A stretch of 64,000 nucleotides of DNA from an uncultured cyanobacterium (GCA_903903925.1 CAIVAU010000173.1:17672-81671); one strand, 5' to 3'; positions 35,399 to 45,159 are shown, numbered from the stretch's first letter. Numbers and translations: made by a program. Notes: generated by a model not told the origin, from the sequence alone.

Positions 35399-36595
35399 AT
35401 GTTGATCAGATTATTTGTTCACTTGCTACGTCCACAGCCCCCAACAATAGAGAGAACCCCTAGTCCCCCTCTCATACTGTTCCCTTTAACCCTTGGCTTG
35501 GTAATTGGGCTAATCGCCTGTGGACAGCAAACCCATACAGCGAAAGAATCCTCTGCTAAAGCTTCATCAAACCACGATGTGGAGAGCAATTTGAACTTTT
35601 TTGATGTCACCTTAGAACAGGCAGATGAAGTGGGACGACCCCTTTGGAAGGTCAAAGCTAAACGGGCGAAATACACTAAAGAAAAACAAATTGGTCAGGC
35701 AGAAAATCCATATGGTGAACTCTATGAAGATGGCAAAGTTGTTTACCAAGTACAAGGACAACAGGCAGATATTAAGCAGGATGGTAAGCAACTATTTCTT
35801 AAGGGAAAGATTGTTGCCACTAACCCTAATAATGGTGTTGTCTTGCGAGGTAATGAATTAGAATGGCGACCTAAAGAAGATTTGTTAATCGTCCGTGACC
35901 AACTCACAGTGACTCACAATCAGATGCGGGCGGTAGCGCAGGAAGCGCGAGTAAAAACTCGTGAACAACGCATGGACTTTTCAGGGCGGGTGGTAGCAAA
36001 CTCTACTGAACCGCAGGTTCAAATACGAACTGAACATTTGACATGGCAAATAAAAGAGCAAAAACTCATCGGCGATCGCCCTGTACAAATTGACCGTTAT
36101 CAAAACAATCAAATTACCGACCAAGGTAAGGGAGATACGGCTGAAGTCAACTTAAAAACTAAGATTGCTATCCTTAACAAAAATGCCCAGATAGAATTAC
36201 TAGACCCACCAATGCAAATACTTAGTGACTCTATGATCTGGGACTTAAACGCAGAAACTATAAATACAAATACTCCGATCAGCGTGTTCCAGCGTGCTGA
36301 AAATCTTCACATAACTGCTAATCAAGGTGAAATGAAAATACCACAAAAAACTGTTTATTTGACAGGCAAAGTTTATGGCATTGGAAAACGTGGTCAGTCA
36401 CTCCACTCTAAAACCCTGACCTGGTATCTTGATCATCATTTAGTGGCAGCCAACGGAGATGTAGTTTACCGCCAAATAGACCCACCATTAAGTTTTACAG
36501 GTCAACAAGCCTCCGGTAATCTAGACGCAGAAACCATTGTTGTTAATGGTGGTAATTCTAATGGCAGGGTATTTACAGAAATTATTCCACAATAG
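35399..36595 (+). CDS. lptC: LPS export periplasmic protein LptC
   Basis: About 398 residues from ATG 35399; the open frame extends into repeat DNA upstream, which I reject. A membrane anchor or lipobox segment (FPLTLGLVIGLIACG, about 30-44) is followed by an OstA-like beta-jellyroll: TLEQADEVGRPLWKVKAKRA, VYQVQGQQADIKQDGKQLFL and KGKIVATNPNNGVVLRGNEL. Links the LptBFG transporter to the periplasmic LPS bridge. The cyanobacterial form is longer than E. coli LptC because the jellyroll continues. dacB is convergent. Confidence 0.85.
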   Translation: MLIRLFVHLLRPQPPTIERTPSPPLILFPLTLGLVIGLIACGQQTHTAKESSAKASSNHDVESNLNFFDVTLEQADEVGRPLWKVKAKRAKYTKEKQIGQAENPYGELYEDGKVVYQVQGQQADIKQDGKQLFLKGKIVATNPNNGVVLRGNELEWRPKEDLLIVRDQLTVTHNQMRAVAQEARVKTREQRMDFSGRVVANSTEPQVQIRTEHLTWQIKEQKLIGDRPVQIDRYQNNQITDQGKGDTAEVNLKTKIAILNKNAQIELLDPPMQILSDSMIWDLNAETINTNTPISVFQRAENLHITANQGEMKIPQKTVYLTGKVYGIGKRGQSLHSKTLTWYLDHHLVAANGDVVYRQIDPPLSFTGQQASGNLDAETIVVNGGNSNGRVFTEIIPQ

Positions 36596-36631
36596 ATTTG
36601 TTGTTAGTCGTTAACAGTTAACGACTAACAA

Positions 36632-37954
36632 CTATCCTTTAGGCAAAATTTCATTCCGACTCACTGCACCTAATTCAGGCACACTATTGATAGCTGAGTG
36701 AGGAGTCAGGGCAGCGGGAACTTCGGGAGGGAGTTGTAGTTGCTGCACAAGACGCTGCAATAGTTGGTCTTGTCCAGTGCGGAAAGCTGATACGTTTGTA
36801 CCACGGTTAAGGATGGCAAACCAAACTAAACCGCGATCGCGTGTAGGCATCACTCCAGCTAAAGCACTGACATCTTTAAGTGTGCCAGTTTTGAGTACGG
36901 TGGCGAGAGGGATGTGTCTACCGTGTACCGTTCCCCGGTGGTCTAACCCAGACATCAGAAATAAATCAGCCAGATCCAGTTGATGGGCAACTGCTTCGCG
37001 TTGAACCGCCATTAACATAGCGCAGATAGCTCTGGGGGAAATGCGATTTTCTGGGCCTAGTCCTGAACCGTTGATTAACTGAATTTCCGACTCTGGTACT
37101 CTAGCAAGCTCAGATGCTGTCGATTGCACCACACCTGCTCCCCCTACTGCCTCTGCTAACATTTCTGCCATATCGTTGTTACTAAAAACGTTCATCTCCT
37201 TAATAAGTTGCTTCAAGGGGAGCGAATAGTGACGCACGAGCAAAGTGTGTTGTGGGTTTGCCATCATTGCTACTTGCACTTGTCCCGCAATAACAACTTG
37301 AGGTTTGGGAGTGTGCTTTGGCATCAGCAAATATTGGAAAGCAGCAGGACGGGGCCAAGTTGTGTAATTTAGTGCTTTCTTAAGTAGCTGACCTGCTAAG
37401 AGCGGGTTACGTTGAAAATTTAAGGCGAAACTGCCAGTAATAATTAAATTCCCCTTCACCTGCTTAATACCCATTTGGTTAAGAATATTACCAAGGGTAA
37501 TCGCGTCTTCCCAAACAAACAAAGGATCGCCACCACCAGTAATCACCAAATCGCCTTGCAACACTCCATTTTGCACTGGTCCTGTAGCACTGATTAAAGT
37601 CTGAAATTGGTGGTCTGGTCCGAAATTTTTTAAAGCCGCTAGCGTGGTGGCAATCTTAGTTAAGGAGGCAGCAGGTAGAGGAGTCGTACCTTGGTGATTA
37701 GCCATCAGCATAGGTCCTGACTGCATCCACACTCCCTGACTCTCAGTTTGATTAACAGCTACCAATTTCAATGTTTGCAGTTTCTTGAGATATTCTTGCA
37801 CTGTGGTAGCCCCAGATGGATTTGGATCAGCGGCAAGAACCAAGCCTGGACTACTTTGCCAAGCTAATACATCTAAGGCATCTACAGGCTTGACTTGTAC
37901 CCCAGCCATCTGTAGCCAAAGTGAAATCAAACCCGAACCAAATAATTCCAGCAT
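36632..37954 (-). CDS. dacB: D-alanyl-D-alanine carboxypeptidase / endopeptidase (PBP4 type)
   Basis: Peptidoglycan-trimming serine peptidase of family S13, 440 residues. Catalytic SxxK in PAASLTKIATTLAAL (about 98-112), SxN in NVFSNNDMAEMLAEAVGG, and KTG in LKTGTLKDVSALAGVMP. Signal sequence is weak (LFGSGLISLWLQMAGVQV). Acts in the periplasm on cell-wall cross-links. Confidence 0.9.
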   Translation of the reverse strand: MLELFGSGLISLWLQMAGVQVKPVDALDVLAWQSSPGLVLAADPNPSGATTVQEYLKKLQTLKLVAVNQTESQGVWMQSGPMLMANHQGTTPLPAASLTKIATTLAALKNFGPDHQFQTLISATGPVQNGVLQGDLVITGGGDPLFVWEDAITLGNILNQMGIKQVKGNLIITGSFALNFQRNPLLAGQLLKKALNYTTWPRPAAFQYLLMPKHTPKPQVVIAGQVQVAMMANPQHTLLVRHYSLPLKQLIKEMNVFSNNDMAEMLAEAVGGAGVVQSTASELARVPESEIQLINGSGLGPENRISPRAICAMLMAVQREAVAHQLDLADLFLMSGLDHRGTVHGRHIPLATVLKTGTLKDVSALAGVMPTRDRGLVWFAILNRGTNVSAFRTGQDQLLQRLVQQLQLPPEVPAALTPHSAINSVPELGAVSRNEILPKG

Positions 37955-38634
37955 GCTTCATGCCTCGGTAAAATGTGCTACTTTATCGCCGTAATAGTTT
38001 CTGAGATCATTAATGCTTTTCAGCATTGAGTCATAATAACTGGTGGTTTTTACTTGTGGAAGTGGGGTTTATCATGAAATTGTGGTAGGGGGTATAACCC
38101 TCCATCCAAGTAAGAATATGCAAGAAGAGTTTAATAATACATTGATATTCAATACTGCATTTCAAGTCTGGATAGTCATTTCTAGACTCACAACCTCTGC
38201 TAGAGAGGCTTCTAAGTTTTTCCTTCACTAATATATAATCTGATACTCGTACCATCGTCTAAAAAGATGACTTCAAAACTTGTTGCCGTAGTGGATGTCT
38301 ACAGGGCGACTGCAACCTCTCTATGGGGCTGACAATTTTCTACACTTTGCACTTGCCTGTCTTGATCTGGGTTGGTTATGTCTAACCAAGATATTCCTAG
38401 TGTCAGCATCAAAATCAGGCAAATTTTTTAATTTTACGCAGTGGCGATCAATGACCAAAAACGGGGCAAGGAACTGTAAGCCCTTGTCCCAAAACAGGGT
38501 AATCGGTGGGAGCGTGTAAAAATAGTGTTTCGTGTTAGCCTTCTATATGACGGGCATGTTTTGGTAGTTAGAAATCAACTACTTTTAACAGAGGCATCTG
38601 GTAAAATTTGTAAGGTTTCTAGAAGCTCTGAGCA
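37955..38634. other. Gene-free stretch upstream of plsX
   Basis: About 680 bp between divergent dacB and plsX. Weak open frames on both strands (38031-38255, 38295-38519) have no family-like sequence. A stem GGGCAAGG ... CCCTTGTCCC lies at about 38465-38492. Probably holds the promoters of both genes. Confidence 0.35.
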
Positions 38635-39660
38635 ATGGGATCAACTGGCGTACGGATCGCAATTGATGCAATGGGGGGGGATCACGCACCCGGTGAAATC
38701 GTAGCTGGCGCACTGCGGGCACGAGAAGAATTGGGTGTGGAAGTATTGTTGGTGGGAGATCCCCAAAAAATTCAATGCCAACTGCCACCAAACACAGACT
38801 TGGGGCTATTAGAGATTCTTCCTGCCGAGGAAGCGATCGCTATGGATGAGGAGCCTTTGACCGCCATCAGACGCAAACCCAAAGCTTCAATTAATGTAGC
38901 AATGGATTTGGTGAAGCAAGGGCAGGCAGAAGCAGTGGTTTCTGCTGGTCACTCTGGCGCTGCGATGGCAGCCGCTTTGTTCCGCCTGGGACGACTACCG
39001 GGAATTGACCGTCCAGCAATTGGTGCGGTATTTCCCACAATAGTAGCGAGTAAGCCAGTGCTGATACTTGATGTCGGTGCCAACGTAGACTGCCGCCCCA
39101 AGTTTCTAGAGCAGTTTGCTGTCATGGGATCGGTTTATAGTCAATACGTCTTAGGTATTCCAGAACCTAAAGTAGGTTTGTTGAATATCGGTGAAGAAGA
39201 CACTAAAGGCAATGATGCAGCCGTTCGCACTCACCAAATGCTGCGGGAAAACTCTCAAATCTCTTTTGTTGGCAATGCCGAAGGGCGTGATGTGCTTTCG
39301 GGTTCCTTTGATGTCATTGTGTGTGATGGTTTTGTGGGCAATGTATTGTTAAAATTTGCCGAAGCGGTCGGAGAAGTGTTGCTGCAAATGATTCGAGAAG
39401 AGTTACCCCAAGGATTGCGTGGTCAGCTTGGCACGGCAATTTTAAAACCCAACTTGAAGCGGCTTAAGCAAAGGGTAGATCACGCGGAACACGGCGGTGG
39501 TTTACTTTTAGGTGTAGCAGGAATTTGCATCATCAGCCACGGCAGCTCCCAAGCGCCTTCAATTTTTAATGCAATTCGCATGGCAAAAGAAGCAGTGGAT
39601 AACCAAGTGCTGCAACGAATTCAATGTCAATATCAAAGCCTACAGGGCGAAAGCAGCTAG
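38635..39660 (+). CDS. plsX: Phosphate acyltransferase
   Basis: Converts acyl-ACP to acyl-phosphate for phosphatidate synthesis. 341 residues: IAIDAMGGDHAPGEIVAGAL at the N-terminus, IRRKPKASINVAMDLVKQGQ and SAGHSGAAMAAALFRLG, LDVGANVDCRPKFLEQFA, and the C-terminal GGLLLGVAGICIISHGSS. First gene of a fatty acid and phospholipid cluster with fabH, fabD and plsC. Confidence 0.96.
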   Translation: MGSTGVRIAIDAMGGDHAPGEIVAGALRAREELGVEVLLVGDPQKIQCQLPPNTDLGLLEILPAEEAIAMDEEPLTAIRRKPKASINVAMDLVKQGQAEAVVSAGHSGAAMAAALFRLGRLPGIDRPAIGAVFPTIVASKPVLILDVGANVDCRPKFLEQFAVMGSVYSQYVLGIPEPKVGLLNIGEEDTKGNDAAVRTHQMLRENSQISFVGNAEGRDVLSGSFDVIVCDGFVGNVLLKFAEAVGEVLLQMIREELPQGLRGQLGTAILKPNLKRLKQRVDHAEHGGGLLLGVAGICIISHGSSQAPSIFNAIRMAKEAVDNQVLQRIQCQYQSLQGESS

Positions 39661-39757
39661 CAGTGATGGTTATTGATCAAAGTTAGTCGATAGTAGTTAG
39701 TGGTCAACAACTAACTACTAACAAACAACAATAGCTGATAGCTTGGGAGAAGTCGCA

Positions 39758-40750
39758 GTGCAAAATATCGGAATGGCAATTACGGGAAGTGGATCGGCAG
39801 TACCAGCAAATTTGCTAGATAACCAGGGGCTGACGAAACTAGTTGATACATCAGATGAGTGGATTACCACAAGAACAGGAATTCGTCAACGGCGGTTAGC
39901 AGACAAGAGTGAATCTTTAGCTGCACTTGCGACTGCTGCGGGGAGAAAAGCACTTGCTGCCTCAGGAATAACAGCACAAGACTTGGATTTGATTCTGTTA
40001 GCAACTTCCACCCCTGATGACTTATTCGGTAGTGCTTGTCAAATTCAAGGTGAATTGCGAGCTAGCAACGCCGTAGCCTTTGACTTGACAGCTGCCTGCT
40101 CTGGTTTTGTATTTGGATTGGTCACTGCAAGTCAGTATATTAGAACCGGAACGTACCAAAATATACTGTTGATAGGCGCAGATATCCTCTCTCGTTGGGT
40201 AGATTGGCAAGACAGACGTACTTGTGTGCTGTTTGGCGATGGAGCCGGATCTGTGGTACTGCAGGCGAACTCGTGCGATCGCTTACTAGGATTTGAACTC
40301 AAAAGCGATGGTTCTCAAAATAACGACCTCAACCTTGCCTATAAACCTGAATCTACAGCCTTGAGCGAGAGTGTAAATGTCGGGAAAGGAAACTTTCAAC
40401 CGATCACCATGAACGGGAAAGAAGTCTACCGCTTTGCTGTACAAAAAGTGCCAGAAGTCATAGACAAAGCGTTGTTCCGTGCCAACCTTAGTGTTGACCA
40501 AATAGATTGGCTACTATTGCATCAAGCCAATCAGCGCATTATTGACGCCGTGCGATCGCGCCTAAATATTCCAGAGCATAAAGTTATCAGTAATCTTGCC
40601 TACTATGGCAACACCTCTGCTGCCTCTATCCCCCTTGCCCTAGATGAAGCAGTGCAGCAAGGAAAAATCAAGCCAGGTGATGTTATTGTGACATCAGGCT
40701 TTGGCGCTGGTCTGTCCTGGGGAGCGGCAATTTTTCAATGGGGAAGATAA
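39758..40750 (+). CDS. fabH: 3-oxoacyl-[acyl-carrier-protein] synthase III
   Basis: Condenses acetyl-CoA with malonyl-ACP to start fatty acid synthesis. 330 residues with the Cys-His-Asn triad: AFDLTAACSGFVFGLV (Cys, about 113), LLLHQANQRIIDAV (His) and LAYYGNTSAASIP (Asn). The GTG at 39758 is preferred over the TTG at 39743, because GGGAGA lies at the right distance before it. Second in the plsX-fabH-fabD-plsC cluster. Confidence 0.95.
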   Translation: MQNIGMAITGSGSAVPANLLDNQGLTKLVDTSDEWITTRTGIRQRRLADKSESLAALATAAGRKALAASGITAQDLDLILLATSTPDDLFGSACQIQGELRASNAVAFDLTAACSGFVFGLVTASQYIRTGTYQNILLIGADILSRWVDWQDRRTCVLFGDGAGSVVLQANSCDRLLGFELKSDGSQNNDLNLAYKPESTALSESVNVGKGNFQPITMNGKEVYRFAVQKVPEVIDKALFRANLSVDQIDWLLLHQANQRIIDAVRSRLNIPEHKVISNLAYYGNTSAASIPLALDEAVQQGKIKPGDVIVTSGFGAGLSWGAAIFQWGR

Positions 40751-40751
40751 T

Positions 40752-40864
<113 letters not shown>

Positions 40865-41746
40865 ATGAATAAAACCGCATGGGTGTTTCCTGGACAAGGT
40901 TCTCAAGTGCTGGGAATGGGAATGGATTTGGTAGATTTGCCGTCTTCGCAGGACAAGTTTGCTCAAGCTGAGGAAATTTTGGGCTGGTCCCTAACTGAAG
41001 TTTGCCAAAGTGATACTGACGAAAAGCTATCACGCACTCTCTACACTCAGCCTTGTTTGTATGTGATAGAAAGCATTCTTGCTGATATCATGCGAGAAAA
41101 GGAAAAGCCAAATTTAGTTGCCGGTCACAGTTTGGGAGAATACACTGCCCTTTATGTCGCTGGCGTCTTTGAATGGTCTGTTGGATTGCGCCTAGTGAAG
41201 CGTCGTGCTGAATTTATGGACAGCGCTGCAGGTGGGATGATGGCGGCTTTGATGAATTTTGACCCAGAACAATTAGAAAAAGTCGTCGCTGACACTCCTG
41301 ACGTGGTGGTGGCAAACGACAATAGTCCAAACCAAGTCGTTATTTCAGGGACTCCAGAAGCTGTACAAGCAGTCATGTCCCAAGTAAAGGCAAAACGTGC
41401 TATTCCTTTGAAAGTTTCTGGAGCTTTTCACTCACCCTTAATGGCAACTGCTGCAACTGAGTTTCAAGAGATTTTAGCATCTGTAGAATTTCAGCAAGCT
41501 TTTGTGCCTGTATTATCTAATGTAGAACCAGTTCCATCTGTTGATGCTGATGTTTTGAAGCAGCGCCTGATTAAACAAATCACTAGCCCTGTGCGATGGC
41601 GAGAAATATCATTAGCCTTACCAGCAAATAATATCGAGCGAGTTGTGGAAATTGGACCTGGTACGGTTTTAACGGGTTTGATTAAACGCACTTGCTCTAA
41701 CTTAATATTAGAAAACGTCCGTGGCGTCGCTGATTTGCCTGCTTAA
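40865..41746 (+). CDS. fabD: Malonyl-CoA--ACP transacylase
   Basis: Loads malonyl groups on ACP. 293 residues: VFPGQGSQVLGMGMDL at the N-terminus, the catalytic serine in GHSLGEYTAL (about 91-100), the Arg in VKRRAEFMD and the catalytic His in SGAFHSPLM (about 198). GFD-type ending complete. Starts right after the heptamer array. Confidence 0.95.
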   Translation: MNKTAWVFPGQGSQVLGMGMDLVDLPSSQDKFAQAEEILGWSLTEVCQSDTDEKLSRTLYTQPCLYVIESILADIMREKEKPNLVAGHSLGEYTALYVAGVFEWSVGLRLVKRRAEFMDSAAGGMMAALMNFDPEQLEKVVADTPDVVVANDNSPNQVVISGTPEAVQAVMSQVKAKRAIPLKVSGAFHSPLMATAATEFQEILASVEFQQAFVPVLSNVEPVPSVDADVLKQRLIKQITSPVRWREISLALPANNIERVVEIGPGTVLTGLIKRTCSNLILENVRGVADLPA

Positions 41747-41783
41747 GACAATCAATACTCACGATTAAACTGAGGATAAATTT

Positions 41784-42077
41784 ATGCAAGAAGTATCTAA
41801 CTATACTCAGGAGATTGCAAACAAAATCTCACCAATTGTGGAGAATTTATTTCAAGGTAGTAGTTTGTACATGGTGAAATTAAGAAAACAAGAAAGGATT
41901 GAACACTTAGTCAATCTTTTTAGCAAGTTTTCGCCTGAAGAATTTAGAGCCATACCTGATGATGAATTAATACGTAGAATTGACAAGCTTCTAGTTTTAG
42001 AAGCAGTTTCCGGAACTCTCAGCGATTTGACTCCAGAACAAATCCAAATTTTTGATGAGGCAGTAGAAGGAAGATAA
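41784..42077 (+). CDS. Probable antitoxin of a broken VapBC-like pair
   Basis: 97 residues, helical and charged (YMVKLRKQERIEHLVNLFSK, EEFRAIPDDELIRRIDKLLV, SGTLSDLTPEQIQIFDEAVE). No domain recognised by motif, but it ends 5 bp before a PIN-toxin start, which is the arrangement of cyanobacterial VapBC-type pairs. It sits inside the fabD-plsC gap of the lipid cluster. Its job as antitoxin is inferred from context only. Confidence 0.5.
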   Translation: MQEVSNYTQEIANKISPIVENLFQGSSLYMVKLRKQERIEHLVNLFSKFSPEEFRAIPDDELIRRIDKLLVLEAVSGTLSDLTPEQIQIFDEAVEGR

Positions 42078-42082
42078 ATAGA

Positions 42083-42154
42083 GTGCCACATTTACTGGAT
42101 ACAAACATTGTTAGTTATTTTTTGAAAAAAAATATTACTCTAGAACAAAAGTGA
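42083..42154 (+). pseudogene. vapC: PIN-domain (VapC-type) toxin, only the first 23 residues
   Basis: GTG at 42083 starts MPHLLDTNIVSYFLKKNITL, followed by EQK and a stop at 42152. LLDTNIVSYFLK is the first strand and catalytic Asp of a PIN-domain ribonuclease. The remaining 100 or so residues are absent; the next DNA up to plsC is not PIN-like in any frame I can follow. A truncated toxin with no expected activity. Confidence 0.75.
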
Positions 42155-42282
42155 CTGAGCAGAAATTAAACGAGACTTGGGGGCGATTGGCAAGGCGATC
42201 GCTTGCTTGAGAATATGTAGAAGCATGATTTATCGCGTCTTCTTATGTTAGGATTTATTTTGTCTAATTTCAAATATTTTTT

Positions 42283-42921
42283 GTGGGCAAAAGCCGCGAA
42301 CCCTTAATTAGTCTATTGCTCTACCACGCCTTTAAGTGGTCGGTGGTGAGTCCTTTACTTCATACTTATCTTCGGGGGCGAATTTATGGTGCGGAAAACG
42401 TCCCCAAAAGTGGACCATTGGTGGTAGTGAGCAATCATGCGAGCAACTTTGATCCGCTACTTGTTTCCAATTGTGTCCGCCGCCCAGTAGCTTATATGGC
42501 AAAGGAAGAACTGTTTAAAATCCCAGTTTTGAAACAAGCGATAGAGTTATACGGTGCTTACCCGGTCAATCGGGGATCTGCTGATCGCACTGCTATCCGT
42601 GCTGCTTTAAAGTCCCTGAATGAGGGGTGGGCTGTAGGTATTTTTTTGCAAGGGACTCGCACTCCAGATGGACGGATTACAGATCCCAAACGAGGTGCAG
42701 CGCTCATTGCTGCTAAGGCAAAAGCACCACTCTTGCCTGTTTGTTTATGGGGTACTCAAGGAATTGAGCAGAAAGGGTCGGTAACTCCGCGTCCAGTTCC
42801 GGTGACAGTGCGGATTGGCAAACTGATTGACATCCCGAGTTCTACCGATAAAGAGGAATTGGAAGCGGTGACACAACAGTGTGCAGCAGCAATTAATGGA
42901 CTCCACGATTTAGGGCGATGA
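42283..42921 (+). CDS. plsC: 1-acyl-sn-glycerol-3-phosphate acyltransferase
   Basis: Second acylation in phosphatidate synthesis. 212 residues with HX4D in NHASNFDPLL (about 49), AKEELFKIPVL, GAYPVNRGS and the acceptor motif LQGTRTPDGR in place of FPEGTRS. GTG start at 42283; the AT-rich DNA before it has no strong RBS. Ends the plsX-fabH-fabD gene set, 536 bp after fabD because of the toxin-antitoxin insertion. Confidence 0.9.
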   Translation: MGKSREPLISLLLYHAFKWSVVSPLLHTYLRGRIYGAENVPKSGPLVVVSNHASNFDPLLVSNCVRRPVAYMAKEELFKIPVLKQAIELYGAYPVNRGSADRTAIRAALKSLNEGWAVGIFLQGTRTPDGRITDPKRGAALIAAKAKAPLLPVCLWGTQGIEQKGSVTPRPVPVTVRIGKLIDIPSSTDKEELEAVTQQCAAAINGLHDLGR

Positions 42922-42961
42922 GACCCGCCGCTCTTGCGTTCGTCAAAAGTCAAAAGAATTG

Positions 42962-43004
42962 TTAATTTTGAATTTATAATTTTGAATTGGAGCGAAGCGA
43001 GTGA
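42962..43004 (+). repeat. Dispersed repeat carrying the RBS and GTG start of the next gene
   Basis: Same element as at 21071-21185 (there interrupted) and 63371-63391 (partial). It reads TTTGAATTGGAGCGAAGCGA and then GTGAC. GGAG at 42989-42992 is 8 bases before the GTG at 43001, so the repeat provides the translation start. Confidence 0.75.
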
Positions 43005-43303
43005 CTAATCAGGATTTAAAAGCAGAATTAACAGAAAATCTGGATGAGGCTGAGTGGGAGTGGCTTATCCCCCATGTGCAGCGGGATGCAGTGATTTTAG
43101 TGGAGACGCGACTAGATTTGCTGGATGTGGGAGTGGCGATCGCTAGTGATAACCTCTCTGAGGTGCAAACTTGGATTGATGAGGCATTGCTTACCAAACC
43201 TTCAGAAACTCAGATCGGAGAGTGGAATAGCGATCGCACAAAACGATTTCGGACTTTGATTGTGCAGCCTTACGTGCTGGTGCAAGAGAAAGTCTTGGTT
43301 TAG
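43001..43303 (+). CDS. DUF2288 domain-containing protein
   Basis: 100 residues matching the small DUF2288 family: ELTENLDEAEWEWLIPHVQR, DAVILVETRLDLLDVGVAIA and the end RFRTLIVQPYVLVQEKVLV. Soluble, function unknown. The start GTG at 43001 and its RBS belong to a dispersed repeat. Converges with the YdcF gene 5 bp away. Confidence 0.85.
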   Translation: MTNQDLKAELTENLDEAEWEWLIPHVQRDAVILVETRLDLLDVGVAIASDNLSEVQTWIDEALLTKPSETQIGEWNSDRTKRFRTLIVQPYVLVQEKVLV

Positions 43304-43308
43304 ACCAA

Positions 43309-43884
43309 TCAACGTTTAGACCTGTCTTGAGACTCGTTTGTCCCTGTATAACCAGTCGCCACCCAAAGTATAGCTCTGATGCCATCGCGGACAGATTTTG
43401 CAATTGGTTCAGGGGAGTGTTCAGAAGGAACTGACACTGGTTTGAAATCAATTCCCCGACTACCCAACACAATTTCCCCTACGACCTTAGCACGGCGCAT
43501 ATGATAGTCTGAAGTAATCAAATACACGCTTTTGACTCTGAGGGATTTCAAATTATCTACTATGGTGGTGAAGTTCTCTACTGTGTTATTTGCCTCATAG
43601 TCTAAGTGTAACCGCTTGGTATCAACCCCGGCTTTGACAAATACAAGTCTAGTTACCTTTGGGGGACTACCTCCAGAAATCCAAATCGGTAAATAGGGAT
43701 GTTTACGAGCAAAATCTGCTGTAAACTTCTCTCTCTCTAATTTTGTTGTCGAACCACCCAAGACTAAAATTGCTTGAGGTTGTACAAATTGGCTCTTGAT
43801 TTCCCTGTAACCCCACAATATCATCAGCGGTAGGGCTAGTAAAGATGTACCTTTAGATAGTAACTTATTCAAGGTTCTATCCAC
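43309..43884 (-). CDS. YdcF/ElyC/SanA family protein (DUF218)
   Basis: 191 residues. Core AILVLGGSTTKLEREKFTAD, YLPIWISGGSPPK, LDYEANNTVENFTTIVDN and VYLITSDYHMRRAKVV match the DUF218 fold. An N-terminal hydrophobic helix (GTSLLALPLMILWGYREI) anchors it in the membrane. Members influence envelope and cell-wall integrity; the biochemical activity is not settled. Confidence 0.87.
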   Translation of the reverse strand: MDRTLNKLLSKGTSLLALPLMILWGYREIKSQFVQPQAILVLGGSTTKLEREKFTADFARKHPYLPIWISGGSPPKVTRLVFVKAGVDTKRLHLDYEANNTVENFTTIVDNLKSLRVKSVYLITSDYHMRRAKVVGEIVLGSRGIDFKPVSVPSEHSPEPIAKSVRDGIRAILWVATGYTGTNESQDRSKR

Positions 43885-43960
43885 TTGATCTGCTTGAATG
43901 GTATTTTGTCTTCTTCAAGAAGAATTTAGAAGTCAGGACTATTGAATTTTTTTAAGCTAG

Positions 43961-44034
43961 CGGGACTGGCCAGATTCGAACCGGCGACCTAGCGCTTAGG
44001 AGGCGCTCGCTCTATCCAGCTGAGCTACAGCCCC
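43961..44034 (-). tRNA. tRNA-Arg (anticodon CCU)
   Basis: Reverse strand: acceptor GGGGCTG pairs with CAGTCCC (one G-U), D-arm GCTC/GAGC, anticodon stem AGCGC/GCGCT with loop CTCCTAA (anticodon CCT at 43998-44000), variable AGGTC and T-arm GCCGG TTCGAAT CTGGC, discriminator G. CCA is not encoded. All four arms form. It reads AGG codons. Confidence 0.95.
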
Positions 44035-44064
44035 AAAAAACTACTATCTAGCATAATAGCAGTT

Positions 44065-45159
44065 TTAGCGGGACTGCCAAGAATTTTCCCAAGATCCGCC
44101 ACCTATTTCTAATCCACAAAGAAAACTGTGTGCTTTCAGGATAATTTTACTTTGTCCACTACCTAATTCTCGCAGTTCTAAATTTAACTGCCCCTGCATT
44201 GTGTCACGACAGCAAAAGACTAAACCATTTTCCGTTGGCGCACGTAGGAGAGTCCCTGATAGATTAGTAGTTCCGATTAACTCAACCTCATACTGTCCAG
44301 ATCTTGCTTTGATCTCCCATTTTCCCCAAGGCTGAATATTCCAGTAAACTTCAGAGTTCCAAGGCACAAACTCATAAAATTTACCTTGATAGTGCAAGCC
44401 AATCATCGCCACAGATTCCATCCACCACAGCACCCCCCGCCGTCCACCACCAGCGGTTAGGGCAAGGTCAGGTTCACTATCGAACAAGTTACAATTCACC
44501 CAAAACCATCTTTGAGGAAAAGCACCCCCCCAATTTTTCTCACCATAGGCTGGGGCGTTGGTGAATTCGTAGAGGTTACCATTCCAGTCTATCCAACCAG
44601 AAGCTAAACCATGAGCCATTAAAATTTGCCATCCTGGCTCAAAAATTTGTAAAAATGACAGCCAGCCAGCAGTTGATTGCTGAATACTTCCTTGATGACC
44701 CCAGCCGAAGAGTGGCTTAATTTCGTATTGCCAACGACAATAGTGACCAGTAGCAGGATCGTGGATTGCTCCCTGATTCAAGGTAGCTGTGGCTTGATAG
44801 CCTTCTTTAACATGACGCTCAAACTCCGATGGTAGAAGGTATAGGGGTTGAGTGAGGGCTGTTTTACCCCAATGACCTAAAGCCAACACATCGCGACTAG
44901 CCCAAAATTTGCTGACATCTGGAAAAGTACGCAACAAATACTCATCATTTGGACCAAGAACCTGTGCTGCACCACCGCTGTGGGGTTTCCCGCCGATGGG
45001 GTCTTCTATGGAGTACATGAAAGCGAAGGTCTGACCTTCTTGGGGTAAAGTGACACGGTAATACCAGCCCTCAAAGAAACGGCGACTAGTGCCATCCCAG
45101 TGATAGCCACTGTGGGGTGTTTGGGTTAAGTTGAAAGGATTTCTGGGAATACTAATCAT
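44065..45159 (-). CDS. Tocopherol cyclase
   Basis: Closes the chromanol ring of tocopherol from the phytyl quinol (VTE1 / Slr1737 family). 364 residues: N-terminal NPFNLTQTPHSGYHWDGTSR followed by RFFEGWYYRVTLP, FAFMYSIEDP, YGEKNWGGAFPQRWFWVNCN and GGGRRGVLW, all typical. No signal peptide is clear; the plant enzyme is peripheral to plastoglobules. GTGTAGG repeats precede its start. Confidence 0.92.
   Translation of the reverse strand: MISIPRNPFNLTQTPHSGYHWDGTSRRFFEGWYYRVTLPQEGQTFAFMYSIEDPIGGKPHSGGAAQVLGPNDEYLLRTFPDVSKFWASRDVLALGHWGKTALTQPLYLLPSEFERHVKEGYQATATLNQGAIHDPATGHYCRWQYEIKPLFGWGHQGSIQQSTAGWLSFLQIFEPGWQILMAHGLASGWIDWNGNLYEFTNAPAYGEKNWGGAFPQRWFWVNCNLFDSEPDLALTAGGGRRGVLWWMESVAMIGLHYQGKFYEFVPWNSEVYWNIQPWGKWEIKARSGQYEVELIGTTNLSGTLLRAPTENGLVFCCRDTMQGQLNLELRELGSGQSKIILKAHSFLCGLEIGGGSWENSWQSR

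Noticed and set aside
38031..38519. Open frames on both strands upstream of plsX
   Set aside because: No family-like sequence and overlapping each other; probably chance frames in regulatory DNA.
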